In this document: positions 1-7,748 of the stretch, piece after piece | Layout: every line of letters begins with the position of its first letter | Position numbering within the stretch: position 1 is the first letter of the stretch | NCBI RefSeq assembly: GCF_003258295.1 | Contig: NZ_QKYN01000058.1 | Span: 1 to 44,997, forward strand | Direction: 5' to 3' | DNA: 44,997 nucleotides | Source of the DNA: Streptacidiphilus pinicola | Lineage (GTDB): Bacteria > Actinomycetota > Actinomycetes > Streptomycetales > Streptomycetaceae | Position numbers and translations under genes: made by a program | The notes under the pieces: model-generated | The model's database searches: none | The model's input: only the letters and a program-made list of their open reading frames with translations | What the model was told of the DNA's origin: nothing

Positions 1-2
1 GC

Positions 3-854
3 TCACGGTCGCGTCCGTCCCGTGCCCGGGACGGACGCGACCGTGAGCGTGCTGGGGCGGCCCATGTCCTCGCCCTGGCGGATGGTGAAGGCGCCCGACG
101 CGGGGAGGGCGTCGAGGTCGCGGAGGTAGCCGCCGAAGGCCGCCGCGGCCGCGCCCGTCGCCGCGTCCTCGACCACGCCGCCGATCGGGAAGGGGTCGCG
201 CGCGTGGAAGCGCTCCGCGCTCTCGCGCCAGACCAGCTGGAGCGTGGTCCAGCCGTGACGGCGCATCACCTCGGCGAGGCCGTCGAAGTCGTAGTCCAGC
301 GCACGCAGCCGCTCCCGCGTCGCCGCCGCGAGCACCAGGTGCTCGACGCCACCGAAGGCGACGTGCGGCGGCAGGGACGGATCCAGGTCCACACGCGACC
401 AGCGCAGCGCGGCGAGCGACTGGTCCAGCTCGGCGTCGGTCGCCGGGCGGGTCCGGGTCGGCACGCTGGTGAGCGTGGCGCGGACGGCGCCGTCGGCGCC
501 CCGGGCGGTGTCGAGGGTGATCTCACCGGCGTTGGTGAGGAAGAGCAGCGGCCCCTCCCCGAGCCGCTCGGCGAGCGCCACGGCGGTCGCGACCGTCGCG
601 TGGCCGCAGAAGTCGACCTCGGCGAGCGGGCTGAAGTAGCGGATCCGGAACCGGCGGGCAGCCTCGTCACGCTCGGTGAGGAAGGCGCTCTCGGAGTACC
701 CCACCTCAGCCGCGACGGCGAGCATCGCCTCGTCGTCCAGCGCCCGGGCGTCCAGGACCACGCCCGCCGGGTTGCCGCCGGAGGGGTCCGAGGAGAACGC
801 GGTGTAGCGCAGGATGTCCGGGGCGGGGACCGCGGTGGTGCCGGAAGTCGTCAT
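3..854 (-). CDS. PhzF family isomerase-like protein
   Basis: The 283-residue product has the PhzF/diaminopimelate-epimerase fold signature. The N-terminal stretch contains GGNPAGVVLDA, then EVGYSESAFL with the conserved glutamate used as general acid/base in PhzF, then FCGHATVATAVAL; the C-terminal half has a second glycine-rich loop, EDAATGAAAAAFGGYL. Length matches the family. The protein should be cytosolic. PhzF itself isomerises a dihydro-hydroxyanthranilate in phenazine synthesis, but no other phenazine gene is present here, so the substrate is unknown and the name is a family label only. The ATG at 854 has no clear Shine-Dalgarno. The stop lies at the very edge of the window, so any operon partner downstream is out of view. 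The upstream neighbour is a tRNA on the opposite strand. Confidence 0.9.
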   Translation of the reverse strand: MTTSGTTAVPAPDILRYTAFSSDPSGGNPAGVVLDARALDDEAMLAVAAEVGYSESAFLTERDEAARRFRIRYFSPLAEVDFCGHATVATAVALAERLGEGPLLFLTNAGEITLDTARGADGAVRATLTSVPTRTRPATDAELDQSLAALRWSRVDLDPSLPPHVAFGGVEHLVLAAATRERLRALDYDFDGLAEVMRRHGWTTLQLVWRESAERFHARDPFPIGGVVEDAATGAAAAAFGGYLRDLDALPASGAFTIRQGEDMGRPSTLTVASVPGTGRTRP

Positions 855-921
855 GGATTCAACGCTGTCACGGGCCGAGGCCCCGGGGCAACCATGATCG
901 GGAGCCGGCCGCAGGGGCCGA

Positions 922-950
922 TTCGGTGTTTCGGCTGCTGGTCATGTAAT
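922..950 (+). promoter_or_regulatory. Promoter of first tRNA-Lys
   Basis: TTCGGT (922-927) and TGTAAT (945-950) with a 17-base spacer lie 17 bases before the tRNA. The same elements, GATTCGG then TGTAATGTCTTCC, precede the second tRNA-Lys copy at 7621-7655, and conservation in two otherwise different flanks supports a promoter. Confidence 0.5.
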
Positions 951-967
951 GTCTTCCACGTCAGCAG

Positions 968-1041
968 GCGCCGCTAGCTCAGTTGGTTAGAGCAGCTGAC
1001 TCTTAATCAGCGGGTCCGGGGTTCGAGTCCCTGGCGGCGCA
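968..1041 (+). tRNA. tRNA-Lys (anticodon CTT)
   Basis: A complete cloverleaf can be folded by eye: acceptor 968-974 pairs with 1034-1040, D arm 977-993, anticodon arm 995-1011 with anticodon CTT at 1002-1004, and a T arm with loop TTCGAGT at 1022-1028. The discriminator is A1041 and CCA is not encoded. It reads AAG, the dominant lysine codon in high-GC actinomycetes. It is identical base for base to the copy at 7666-7739. Confidence 0.97.
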
Positions 1042-1050
1042 CAGACAGTT

Positions 1051-1084
1051 GGAAGGCTCCTTCGCTTCGGCGGAGGAGCCTTCC
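1051..1084 (+). terminator. Terminator of first tRNA-Lys
   Basis: A 15-base-pair stem (1051-1065 with 1070-1084, one G-T wobble) is capped by a TTCG tetraloop at 1066-1069 and starts 9 bases after the tRNA. There is only a weak T tail (GGCATTTCC). The copy at 7749-7782 keeps the pairing despite base changes, which supports function. Confidence 0.8.
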
Positions 1085-1130
1085 GGCATTTCCCGAGTCC
1101 CCTGATTCGCGGCGCGCGGAGGAATCGATC

Positions 1131-1781
1131 ATGGATCGCGAGCAGTTGGTCGCGGACGCCGCCGCGCTGACGCCGGCGCCGGGCGGCCGCTTCCTGCTCG
1201 GGATCGCCGGCGCGCCGGGCGCGGGCAAGTCGACGCTCGCGGTCCGGCTCGTGAGCGAGCTGCGCGAACACCTCGGCCCGGACGCGGCGGCCTATGTGCC
1301 GATGGACGGCTTCCACCTCTCCAACGCGCAGCTGGACCGGCTCGGCCTGGCCTCCCGCAAGGGCTCGGCGCCCAGCTTCGACGTCTGGGGCTACCTCGCC
1401 CTGCTGCGGCGGCTGCGCACCGCGGCACCGGCCGAGCCGGTCTACGTGCCCGACTACGACCGCACGCTCCACGAGCCCGTCGCCGCGCGGCACCTGGTCA
1501 CCCCGGAGACCCGGCTGGTCGTCACGGAGGGCAACTACCTTGCCGCCGGCGCGGCGGGCGGCCCCGGCTGGGCCGAGGTCCGCGCGCAGCTCGACGCCGT
1601 GTGGTTCCTGGCCACCCCGGACGCCGTCCGCGACGGGCGCCTGCTGGCCCGCCAGCGGGCGGGTGGCCTCGACCCGGCGGCCGCCCGCGCCTGGGTCGAC
1701 GGCAACGACCACCCCAACGGCGAGCTGGTCAAGGCCCACCTCGCCGCGGGCGTCCGGATCGTCACCCTCGACGCGGACTGA
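1131..1781 (+). CDS. P-loop nucleoside/nucleotide kinase family protein
   Basis: The 216-residue protein opens with a Walker A motif, GAPGAGKST, near residues 26-34. It continues with YVPMDGFHLSN and a YVPDYDR stretch, both typical of the uridine-kinase/pantothenate-kinase-like branch of P-loop kinases (YggC/FrcK type). A TEGNYL segment follows at about residues 127-132. It probably phosphorylates a small molecule such as a nucleoside, sugar or pantothenate-like substrate with ATP; the substrate cannot be told from sequence. The ATG at 1131 is preceded by GGAGGA at 1118-1123. It begins 46 bases after the tRNA-Lys terminator and appears monocistronic, followed by a gap of more than 500 bases. 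Confidence 0.85.
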   Translation: MDREQLVADAAALTPAPGGRFLLGIAGAPGAGKSTLAVRLVSELREHLGPDAAAYVPMDGFHLSNAQLDRLGLASRKGSAPSFDVWGYLALLRRLRTAAPAEPVYVPDYDRTLHEPVAARHLVTPETRLVVTEGNYLAAGAAGGPGWAEVRAQLDAVWFLATPDAVRDGRLLARQRAGGLDPAAARAWVDGNDHPNGELVKAHLAAGVRIVTLDAD

Positions 1782-2310
1782 GCCGGCCCGGCGGGCGACC
1801 GGCCGGTCACGGCTGAGGACCGCCACACCGACCCGTTCGCCGGACGGCGCGCTGCCGCGCGGGCAGCGGTGGCACCGCCGCGACCCACGAGCCCGAGCCG
1901 CAGGTCGGCGCCCGCCTCCGAGTCGAACCCTGCGGAGGGGTGGGGCACCCCCGGCCGAAGGCCGGGAGAGGAAAGCGACCGCCGCCGGCCCCGGCAACCG
2001 CCGACAACCCGGCCCGCACGGCCCGACGTGGCCTGACGTGGTGAAAGGCGTCCCGCCCCGGGTCGGTCGCTCCCCCGGCGTGCCGCCGGAGGAGGCGGCG
2101 CGGGCGGGCCGCGCGCTCAGCTGGGCGGATCCGGCGGGGCGTCAGGTCGGGTAACCCGGACTGCCTAGTTGAACAGGCGCCTCCGGTTCCGGATTCCTAG
2201 CGTGGACGAAGACGGCCGTCCGTGACCCAGGTCACTGCGCGCCCCACCGCGGTCGCCGTCGCTCTCTCCCGTCCTCAGTGCGCGTGCGCACCGACCGGAA
2301 GTAGGTCCGC
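1782..2310. other. 529-base gap with no credible gene
   Basis: Open frames here have poor codon bias and no recognisable product. The stretch holds a tight double hairpin at 1937-1966 (listed separately). It also holds the region upstream of the glycosidase gene, where TTGAAC (2169-2174) and TAGCGT (2198-2203) are visible but 23 bases apart, too far for a normal promoter. Confidence 0.6.
1937..1966. repeat. Double-hairpin element, resembling a dispersed Streptomyces repeat
   Basis: GGGGTG-GGG-CACCCC (1937-1951) is followed directly, with a two-base overlap, by CCCGGCC-GAA-GGCCGGG (1950-1966). Both stems are perfect. The composition resembles the dispersed GGGGTGGGGCACCCCC-type palindromes common between Streptomyces genes; no second copy was noticed in this window. 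It may act as a weak terminator for the kinase gene or as a processing site. Confidence 0.5.
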
Positions 2311-3546
2311 GTGGGTATACCAGCGTCGCCCGAGTCCGTCTCGGAGAACCCCGCCGAGGAGCCCGCGCAGCCCGAGGGCGCGCCGACACCGCCGAAGAAG
2401 CAGCGCTTCCGCCGGACCCGCCGAATCCTGCGACTGCGCAGCGTGCGCGCCGTGCTCGCGCTGTTCACGGCCTGCTTCGCCTGGCTCTGCTGGTCCATCG
2501 GCTCGGCCCTGGCCGCGCCCGGCGACGACAGCGTCGTCGCCCGCGTCGCGGAGTGGGCCCGCGACCACCACATGGGGCCGATCGTCACCTTCCTGGAGGA
2601 CCAGCAGTACAAGGCGCACCCGCCGAAGATCGGCGGCAAGCCGACCATGGCGCTGGCCCCGAACGGCCAGCCGGTGCAGAACAGCACCTCGTCCAGGCCC
2701 GCGCTGAAGCCGATCATGCCTGCGCGCCTGGTCTCCCCGGCCGGTGCCCCGCTACCGGGCGAGGGCACCTGGCAGACTCTCGAGGCCGTCGACGGCACCC
2801 CGGCCGTGCTCGGGGCGTTCCTGCGGCCCGACAACGAGCACACCTCCTACGTCGCCGCCGTGGTCTCCATGGACCAGCGCCTGGTGCGCTTCACCCTCCA
2901 CCCGGGCCAGTCCGATCCGGGCCCGGCCGACTGGGGCGTGCCGTTCTCGATCCCGAGCGGGCAGCGGAACGGCCTGCTGGCCACCTTCAACGGCGGCTTC
3001 AAGGTCACCAACGACGAGGCCCAGGGCGGCTTCTACCTGAACGGGACCACCCGCGGCACGCTCACCGACGGCGCGGGCTCGCTGGTCTTCACCAAGGACG
3101 GCAAGGCGACCGTCGCCGACTGGGGTCGCGACGCGTCCCTGGCCCCGAACGTCACCGGGGTCCGCCAGAACCTCAAGCTGATCGTCGATCACAGCAAGGT
3201 GCCCGACAGCGTCGACAACAACGTCGAGAGCGGCTGGGGTCTGACCCTCGCCGGCAAGTACTTCGTCTGGCGCTCCGGTGTAGGGGTCACGGCCGACGGC
3301 CGGCTGCTCTTCGCCTACGGTCCGGCGCTGTCCGTCCGCACCCTCGCGGACCTGCTGGCGAGCGCGGGAGCGGTGCGCGCGATGCAGCTCGACATCAACC
3401 CCGCGTGGATGTCGTTCATGTACTACAAGCCGCAGCCGGACCCGGCGAACCCGACGCCGATCAAGCTGCTGCCGGACCAGGAACGTCCGGCCGACCGGTA
3501 CTACGAGGACACCAGTCGGGACTTCACGGCGGTGTACGCGCGATGA
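2311..3546 (+). CDS. Membrane-anchored phosphodiester glycosidase (NAGPA-like) domain protein
   Basis: The 411-residue protein has a Pro/Glu-rich cytosolic N-terminus (residues 1-30), a basic patch, and one hydrophobic segment at about 46-69 that acts as anchor or uncleaved signal, placing the rest outside the membrane. The region from about 175 to 405 matches the phosphodiester glycosidase family (NAGPA/DUF2233): FNGGF at 226-230 and a C-terminal block with LASAGAVRAMQLDINPAWMS. Family members cleave sugar-phosphodiester caps or are tied to exopolysaccharide metabolism. The GTG start at 2311 has only a weak GGAAGTAGG ribosome site. The stop overlaps the ATG of the phosphoribosyltransferase gene (ATGA), so the two are translationally coupled, which suggests a shared task in envelope glycan or lipid-carrier chemistry. 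The exact substrate is unknown. Confidence 0.8.
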   Translation: MGIPASPESVSENPAEEPAQPEGAPTPPKKQRFRRTRRILRLRSVRAVLALFTACFAWLCWSIGSALAAPGDDSVVARVAEWARDHHMGPIVTFLEDQQYKAHPPKIGGKPTMALAPNGQPVQNSTSSRPALKPIMPARLVSPAGAPLPGEGTWQTLEAVDGTPAVLGAFLRPDNEHTSYVAAVVSMDQRLVRFTLHPGQSDPGPADWGVPFSIPSGQRNGLLATFNGGFKVTNDEAQGGFYLNGTTRGTLTDGAGSLVFTKDGKATVADWGRDASLAPNVTGVRQNLKLIVDHSKVPDSVDNNVESGWGLTLAGKYFVWRSGVGVTADGRLLFAYGPALSVRTLADLLASAGAVRAMQLDINPAWMSFMYYKPQPDPANPTPIKLLPDQERPADRYYEDTSRDFTAVYAR

Positions 3547-4547
3547 GCGCCCCGCAGCCGATCCGGCCGGTGCCACCGGCGGTGCCGCCGATCCCTCCGA
3601 TCCCGCCGATCCCGCTCGGCGTCGAGGCGGTCCGCCGGGCCGCCTGGGTCCGCGTGCCGTCCGCGGTGCTGCGGACCGCGCGGCCCCGGCAGTGGGTGAA
3701 GAACCTGCTGGTCTTCGCCGCCCCGCTGACCGGCTCCGAGCTGACGGCGCGACAGTTCCAAGCGCGTGGCGGCAGCGCGCTGGGCGGCGCGGCCCTGGCC
3801 TTCGTGGTCTTCACCCTGGCCTCGTGCGCGGTCTACTTCGTCAACGACACCGTCGACGCCGAACGCGACCGGCAGCACCCGCGCAAGTGCCTGCGGCCGA
3901 TCGCCTCCGGCGAGCTCAGCGAGGCCACGGCGATCACCGTCGCCGGGCTCTGCCTGGTCGCGGGTCTGACGCTGAGCCTGGCGGCGCCCGGCTACGGCCT
4001 GACCATCGCGGTGACCGCGTACCTGGTCACCTCGTTCCTCTACAGCCTCGGCCTGAAGCACCTGGCCGTGCTGGAACTGACCCTGGTGGCCTCGGGCTTC
4101 GTCCTGCGCGCGCTCGGCGGCGCCGCGTCCTCGCAGGTCCCGCCCTCCGGATGGTTCGTGCTGGTGTGCAGCCTGGGCGCGCTGCTGGTGGCGACCGCCA
4201 AACGGCACACGGAGCTGGCGGGCCTGGGCGCGCCGGCCGCGGCGCATCGGCCCTCGCTCCAGCACTACACGGCCTCCGGCCTGCGGGTCGCCCAGCGGGT
4301 CATCGCGCTGGCGATGGTCGCGGCCTACCTGGCCTGGGCGCTGGTCGAGCCCGACGCGCGCGAGCGGGTCTGGCACGTGGCCACCGTGATCCCGCTGACG
4401 GCGGCGCTGGTCCGGTTCGACGGGCTGACCTCGCGCGGGACGACCAGCCACATCGAGGATCTGCTGATCAGGGACACCCCGATGATCCTGCTGGAGCTCT
4501 CTTGGCTGCTACTTTTCGCCGTCGGCTTCGCGGCACCGGCGATGTGA
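3543..4547 (+). CDS. UbiA-family decaprenyl-phosphate phosphoribosyltransferase-like protein
   Basis: The 334-residue polytopic membrane protein carries RPRQWVKNLLVFAAPL at residues 47-62, characteristic of 5-phospho-alpha-D-ribose-1-diphosphate:decaprenyl-phosphate phosphoribosyltransferases (Rv3806c type), and the Mg-diphosphate motif NDxxDxxxD at N101-D109. The known family reaction puts phosphoribose onto a polyprenyl phosphate, the first step toward polyprenyl-phosphoryl arabinose or ribose. An N-terminal proline run (PPAVPPIPPIPPIP, residues 11-24) precedes the first membrane segment. Its ATG overlaps the stop of the glycosidase gene. Neither DprE1/DprE2 nor an arabinosyltransferase lies in the window, so the downstream fate of the product is unknown. 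The same frame is open further upstream, but the coupled ATG is the natural start. Confidence 0.85.
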   Translation: MSAPQPIRPVPPAVPPIPPIPPIPLGVEAVRRAAWVRVPSAVLRTARPRQWVKNLLVFAAPLTGSELTARQFQARGGSALGGAALAFVVFTLASCAVYFVNDTVDAERDRQHPRKCLRPIASGELSEATAITVAGLCLVAGLTLSLAAPGYGLTIAVTAYLVTSFLYSLGLKHLAVLELTLVASGFVLRALGGAASSQVPPSGWFVLVCSLGALLVATAKRHTELAGLGAPAAAHRPSLQHYTASGLRVAQRVIALAMVAAYLAWALVEPDARERVWHVATVIPLTAALVRFDGLTSRGTTSHIEDLLIRDTPMILLELSWLLLFAVGFAAPAM

Positions 4548-4593
4548 CGCGACACTGATCCCAACTTGATGGGGAGTGGAAGGAGTTCGGCCA

Positions 4594-5634
4594 GTGAAAG
4601 CGCTCCAGTACCGCAGGGTCGGCGCGGCGCCCGAGGTGGTGACCGTCCCCGATCCGGTGCCCGGTCCGGGGCAGGTGCTGCTCAAGGTCACGGCGGCCGG
4701 CGTCTGCCACTCCGACATCGCGGTGATGAGCTGGCCGGCCGAGGCCCTCCCGTTCCGGCTGCCGCTCACGCTCGGCCACGAGGGCGCGGGCACGGTGGCC
4801 GCGCTGGGTGACGGCGTCACCGGTGTCGCGGTCGGCGACTCCGTCGCCGTCTACGGCCCGTGGGGCTGCGGCGTCTGCGCCAAGTGCGCGCAGGGCAAGG
4901 AGAACTACTGCCTGCGGGCGAAGCAGCTGGGCATCGCCGCGCCCGGGCTGGGCGCGCCCGGCGCGATCGCCGAGTACCTGCTCGTCGACGACGCCCGCCA
5001 CCTCCTCCCCCTCGGCGACCTCGACCCGGTGCGCTCCGTCCCGCTGACGGATGCCGGCCTGACGCCGTACCACGCGATCAAGCTGTCGCTGCCGAAGCTG
5101 GTGCCCGGCAGCACGGCCGTCGTCATCGGCGCGGGCGGCCTCGGTCACGTCGCCATCCAGCTGCTGCGCGCGATGACCGCGGCCCGGGTCGTCGCGCTCG
5201 ACGTCAGCGAGGACAAGCTCGCGCTGGCGCGCGAGGTCGGCGCCCACGAGACGGTCCTGTCGGACGCGAACGCGGCCGCCAGGGTCCGCGAGCTGACCGG
5301 CGGTCTGGGCGCGGAGGCCGTCTTCGACTTCGTCGGCGCCGCGGCGACCGCGGCGACCGCGGGCGCGGCGGTCGCCGTCGAGGGCGACGTGACCATCGTC
5401 GGCCTCGGCGGCGGCAGCCTCCCTGTCGGCTTCGGCACCGTCCCCTACGACGCGGCGGTCCGCGCGCCGTACTGGGGCAGCCGTGTGGAACTCATCGAGG
5501 TTCTCGACCTGGCCCGCGCGGGTGCGGTGGACGTCCACGTCGAGACCTACTCGCTGGCCGAGGCCCCCACGGCGTACGAACGCCTCCACGCTGGCAAGAT
5601 CACCGGCCGCGCCGTGATCCTCCCCAACGGCTGA
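4594..5634 (+). CDS. Zinc-dependent NAD(P) alcohol dehydrogenase
   Basis: The 346-residue medium-chain dehydrogenase shows the catalytic zinc site (GVCHSD near residue 37, then GHEGAG), the four-cysteine structural zinc site CGVCAKCAQGKENYC at about 92-106, and the Rossmann loop VIGAGGLGHVAIQ. It oxidises alcohols or reduces aldehydes with NAD(P); the true substrate is unknown. GTG at 4594 is chosen because AAGGAG (4580-4585) lies 8 bases upstream; an in-frame GTG at 4576 has no ribosome site. It follows the phosphoribosyltransferase by 46 bases on the same strand and may be co-transcribed. It converges with the metal transporter 12 bases away. Confidence 0.9.
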   Translation: MKALQYRRVGAAPEVVTVPDPVPGPGQVLLKVTAAGVCHSDIAVMSWPAEALPFRLPLTLGHEGAGTVAALGDGVTGVAVGDSVAVYGPWGCGVCAKCAQGKENYCLRAKQLGIAAPGLGAPGAIAEYLLVDDARHLLPLGDLDPVRSVPLTDAGLTPYHAIKLSLPKLVPGSTAVVIGAGGLGHVAIQLLRAMTAARVVALDVSEDKLALAREVGAHETVLSDANAAARVRELTGGLGAEAVFDFVGAAATAATAGAAVAVEGDVTIVGLGGGSLPVGFGTVPYDAAVRAPYWGSRVELIEVLDLARAGAVDVHVETYSLAEAPTAYERLHAGKITGRAVILPNG

Positions 5635-5646
5635 CCTCACGCAAAG

Positions 5647-6606
5647 TCAGCGTCCGCCCGGCGTCGCCGCCGGGTCGGGGCCGGCGGCGGCTTCGGACTC
5701 GCTGTAGAGGTCCGGTTCGAGGTAGATGACGCGGGCCGTCGGCTCCGTCGCGCGGACGCGGGCCTCGGCCGCGTTGATCGCGGTGGTGATGCGTCGGGCG
5801 TTGGCGTCCGCCGGGACGGCGATCTTCGCGGCGACGAGCAGTTCCTCCGGGCCGAGGTGCAGGGTGCGCATGTGGATCACCCGGTCCACGTCCGCGCCGT
5901 CCAGCAGCGCGGCGCGCACCCGGGCCACGACCTCGGGGCCCGCGCCCTCCCCCAGCAGCAGCGACTTGGTCTCCACCGCGAGCACCAGCGCGATGCAGAC
6001 CAGCAGCGCGCCGATCCCGAGCGTGCCGACACCGTCCCAGACGCCGTCGCCCGTCACGACGGCGAGGACGACGCCGAACAGCGCCAGGGCCAGACCGATC
6101 AGCGCGCCGAAGTCCTCCAGCAGGACCACCGGCAGCTCCGGGGCCTTCGCGGTGCGGATGAAACGGCGCCAGGACTGACGTCCCTTCAGCGACCGGGCCT
6201 CGCCGATCGCCGTGCGGAAGCTGAAGCCCTCGGCGACGACCGCGAAGACCAGCACGCCCACCGGCCAGTACCAGGCGTCGATGGGGTGCGGGTGACGGAT
6301 CTTCTCGTAGCCCTCGTAGAGGGCGAAGAGGCCGCCGAGGGAGAAGAGCACCACGGAGACCAGGAAGCCGTAGACGAAGCGCTCGCCGCCGTAGCCGAAC
6401 GGGTGCGCCTCGTCGGCGGCGCGCCGCGAGCGCCGGCCGCCGAGGAGGAGCAGCAGTTGGTTGCCGGAGTCGGCCAGCGAGTGCACACCCTCGGCGAGCA
6501 TCGACGAGGAGCCGCTGAACGCGAAGGCCACGAACTTGGACACCGCGATCGCGACATTGGCGCCGAGTGCCGCGAGGACGGCCTTCGTACCACCGGAGGT
6601 GCTCAT
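5647..6606 (-). CDS. Cation diffusion facilitator family metal transporter
   Basis: The 319-residue inner-membrane protein has CDF topology: about six hydrophobic segments, then a soluble ferredoxin-like C-terminal domain. The first metal-site helix reads AEGVHSLADSGNQ (His and Asp), and the second carries LLEDFGALIGL. Such proteins export Zn, Fe, Co or Mn by proton antiport; the metal is not predictable here. The C-terminal cytosolic part, from about residue 205, includes VDRVIHMRTLHLGPEELLVAAKI, usual for this branch. The ATG at 6606 lies 119 bases from the next gene; two CTTACC direct repeats (6642-6647 and 6655-6660, GGTAAG on the coding strand) lie upstream and could be a regulator site. 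The gene is transcribed alone, convergent with the dehydrogenase. Confidence 0.9.
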   Translation of the reverse strand: MSTSGGTKAVLAALGANVAIAVSKFVAFAFSGSSSMLAEGVHSLADSGNQLLLLLGGRRSRRAADEAHPFGYGGERFVYGFLVSVVLFSLGGLFALYEGYEKIRHPHPIDAWYWPVGVLVFAVVAEGFSFRTAIGEARSLKGRQSWRRFIRTAKAPELPVVLLEDFGALIGLALALFGVVLAVVTGDGVWDGVGTLGIGALLVCIALVLAVETKSLLLGEGAGPEVVARVRAALLDGADVDRVIHMRTLHLGPEELLVAAKIAVPADANARRITTAINAAEARVRATEPTARVIYLEPDLYSESEAAAGPDPAATPGGR

Positions 6607-6725
6607 GGACGAAGGGCTCCTGTCCCGCTCCGAGCTGCGTTCTTACCGCTCTTACTTACCTTGGCGGGCAACACCGTAGAGCATGCGGACCCGCCGGGCG
6701 AGGTCGGAGCGCGCCACGAGGCCCG

Positions 6726-7169
6726 CTACGGCACGACGGTGACGGGCCAGCGGCCCGCCTTGACCAGCCGTACGCCGACCGAGCCGACCAGGCGGTGGCC
6801 CGCCTTCTCCGAGGCGCCGATCACCACGCCGTCGGCCTTGAGCTGCTCGGCGAGGTCGACGATGCCCTGGTACGGGTCGCCGGGCTGGCTGTAGAACTCC
6901 CAGGTGACGCGCTGGTTGTCCGGCATCCGCTCGGAGGCCTCGCGGATCTCGGCGAGCAGCCGGTCCGCGACCTCCTTCTCCGCCTGCAGCACCGCGGCGC
7001 CGACGTCGGCGCCGCCCATGGCGTTCAGCGGCTGGATGTAGACCAGCGCGAGCTTGGCCCCCTGCCGACGGGCCAGACCCGCGGCGTAGGCGGCCGCGCG
7101 CATCGACGAATCCGAACCGTCGAGTCCCGCGACGATCACCGACGGCCCGTCCGTGCCGAGCTCGAACAT
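6726..7169 (-). CDS. Universal stress protein (UspA family)
   Basis: The 147-residue single-domain Usp has an N-terminal VIVAGLDGSDSSMRAAAYAA strand-helix and a C-terminal ADGVVIGASEKAGHRLVGSVG segment. The ATP-binding consensus G-x2-G-x9-G-S is incomplete: a Glu replaces the second Gly, so ATP binding is doubtful. The ATG at 7169 is preferred over the in-frame GTG at 7181 because GGAGGG (complement of 7174-7179) sits just before the ATG. It is likely a cytosolic stress-response protein; no operon partner is evident, and the chorismate mutase gene upstream is on the same strand 91 bases away. Confidence 0.85.
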   Translation of the reverse strand: MFELGTDGPSVIVAGLDGSDSSMRAAAYAAGLARRQGAKLALVYIQPLNAMGGADVGAAVLQAEKEVADRLLAEIREASERMPDNQRVTWEFYSQPGDPYQGIVDLAEQLKADGVVIGASEKAGHRLVGSVGVRLVKAGRWPVTVVP

Positions 7170-7260
7170 GTCACCCTCCACCCCTGGCGGCCTGTGTGTC
7201 CGCTCCGACCCTACGCCGAAGATCGTCCGGCTGCCGGGAGTGGGTGGTACCGGCGAGCGC

Positions 7261-7575
7261 TCAGTCCTCGGCGGCGATCTGCTCGTGGTGGCGGATCACC
7301 TCGGCGATGATGAAGTTGAGGAACTTCTCCGCGAAGGCGGGGTCGACCCCCGCGGCCGTGGCGAGGCCGCGCAGCCGCTCGATCTGCTCGCGCTCGCGCG
7401 CCGGATCGGCGGGCGGCAGCCGGTACTCGGCCTTGAGCCGGCCGACCTGCTGCGTGCACTTGAAGCGCTCGGCCAGCATGTGCACGATCGCGGCGTCGAT
7501 GTTGTCGATGCTGCCGCGCAGGCGCTCCAGCTCTGCCTTCGCGTGCGGGTCGACCTCGGCGTGGCTTTCGGACAT
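7261..7575 (-). CDS. Chorismate mutase (AroQ class)
   Basis: This 104-residue all-helical protein matches the AroQ chorismate mutase family: LERLRGSIDNIDAAIVHMLAERF with the first active-site arginine, QQVGRLKAEY with the active-site lysine, and an AREREQIERL helix. It converts chorismate to prephenate for phenylalanine and tyrosine synthesis. No fused prephenate dehydratase or dehydrogenase domain is present, as is usual in actinomycetes where a partner enzyme may activate it. The ATG at 7575 has GGGGGAG just upstream. The gene diverges from the second tRNA-Lys, whose promoter starts about 45 bases away. Confidence 0.92.
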   Translation of the reverse strand: MSESHAEVDPHAKAELERLRGSIDNIDAAIVHMLAERFKCTQQVGRLKAEYRLPPADPAREREQIERLRGLATAAGVDPAFAEKFLNFIIAEVIRHHEQIAAED

Positions 7576-7620
7576 GCACTCCCCCGTGGGACCTGTCTGG
7601 ATGGGTGCCCAGGATACCGA

Positions 7621-7648
7621 TTCGGCATTTCTCCTGGGTTCCTGTAAT
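7621..7648 (+). promoter_or_regulatory. Promoter of second tRNA-Lys
   Basis: TTCGGC (7621-7626) and TGTAAT (7643-7648) with a 16-base spacer repeat the arrangement before the first tRNA-Lys. The following bases, GTCTTCC-CGTCAGCAG, are also shared between the two copies except for one position. Confidence 0.5.
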
Positions 7649-7665
7649 GTCTTCCCCGTCAGCAG

Positions 7666-7739
7666 GCGCCGCTAGCTCAGTTGGTTAGAGCAGCTGACTC
7701 TTAATCAGCGGGTCCGGGGTTCGAGTCCCTGGCGGCGCA
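7666..7739 (+). tRNA. tRNA-Lys (anticodon CTT), second copy
   Basis: The 74-base gene is identical to that at 968-1041, with anticodon CTT at 7700-7702. Acceptor 7666-7672 pairs with 7732-7738 and the discriminator is A7739. CCA is not encoded. Confidence 0.97.
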
Positions 7740-7748
7740 CAGACGGTT

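Noticed and set aside
987-1997. Minus-strand open frame starting inside the tRNA-Lys antisense
   Set aside because: Its N- or C-terminal GTRTPDPLIKSQLL-type residues are the antisense translation of tRNA-Lys; the same ending occurs at 7685-7942. This is a known annotation artefact.
2169-2203. TTGAAC / TAGCGT as promoter of the glycosidase gene
   Set aside because: The 23-base spacer is too long for a normal housekeeping promoter.
2553-3542. In-frame upstream extension of the phosphoribosyltransferase
   Set aside because: The 330 residues are Arg/Gly/Pro-rich and overlap the well-supported glycosidase gene; the ATGA-coupled ATG is the credible start.
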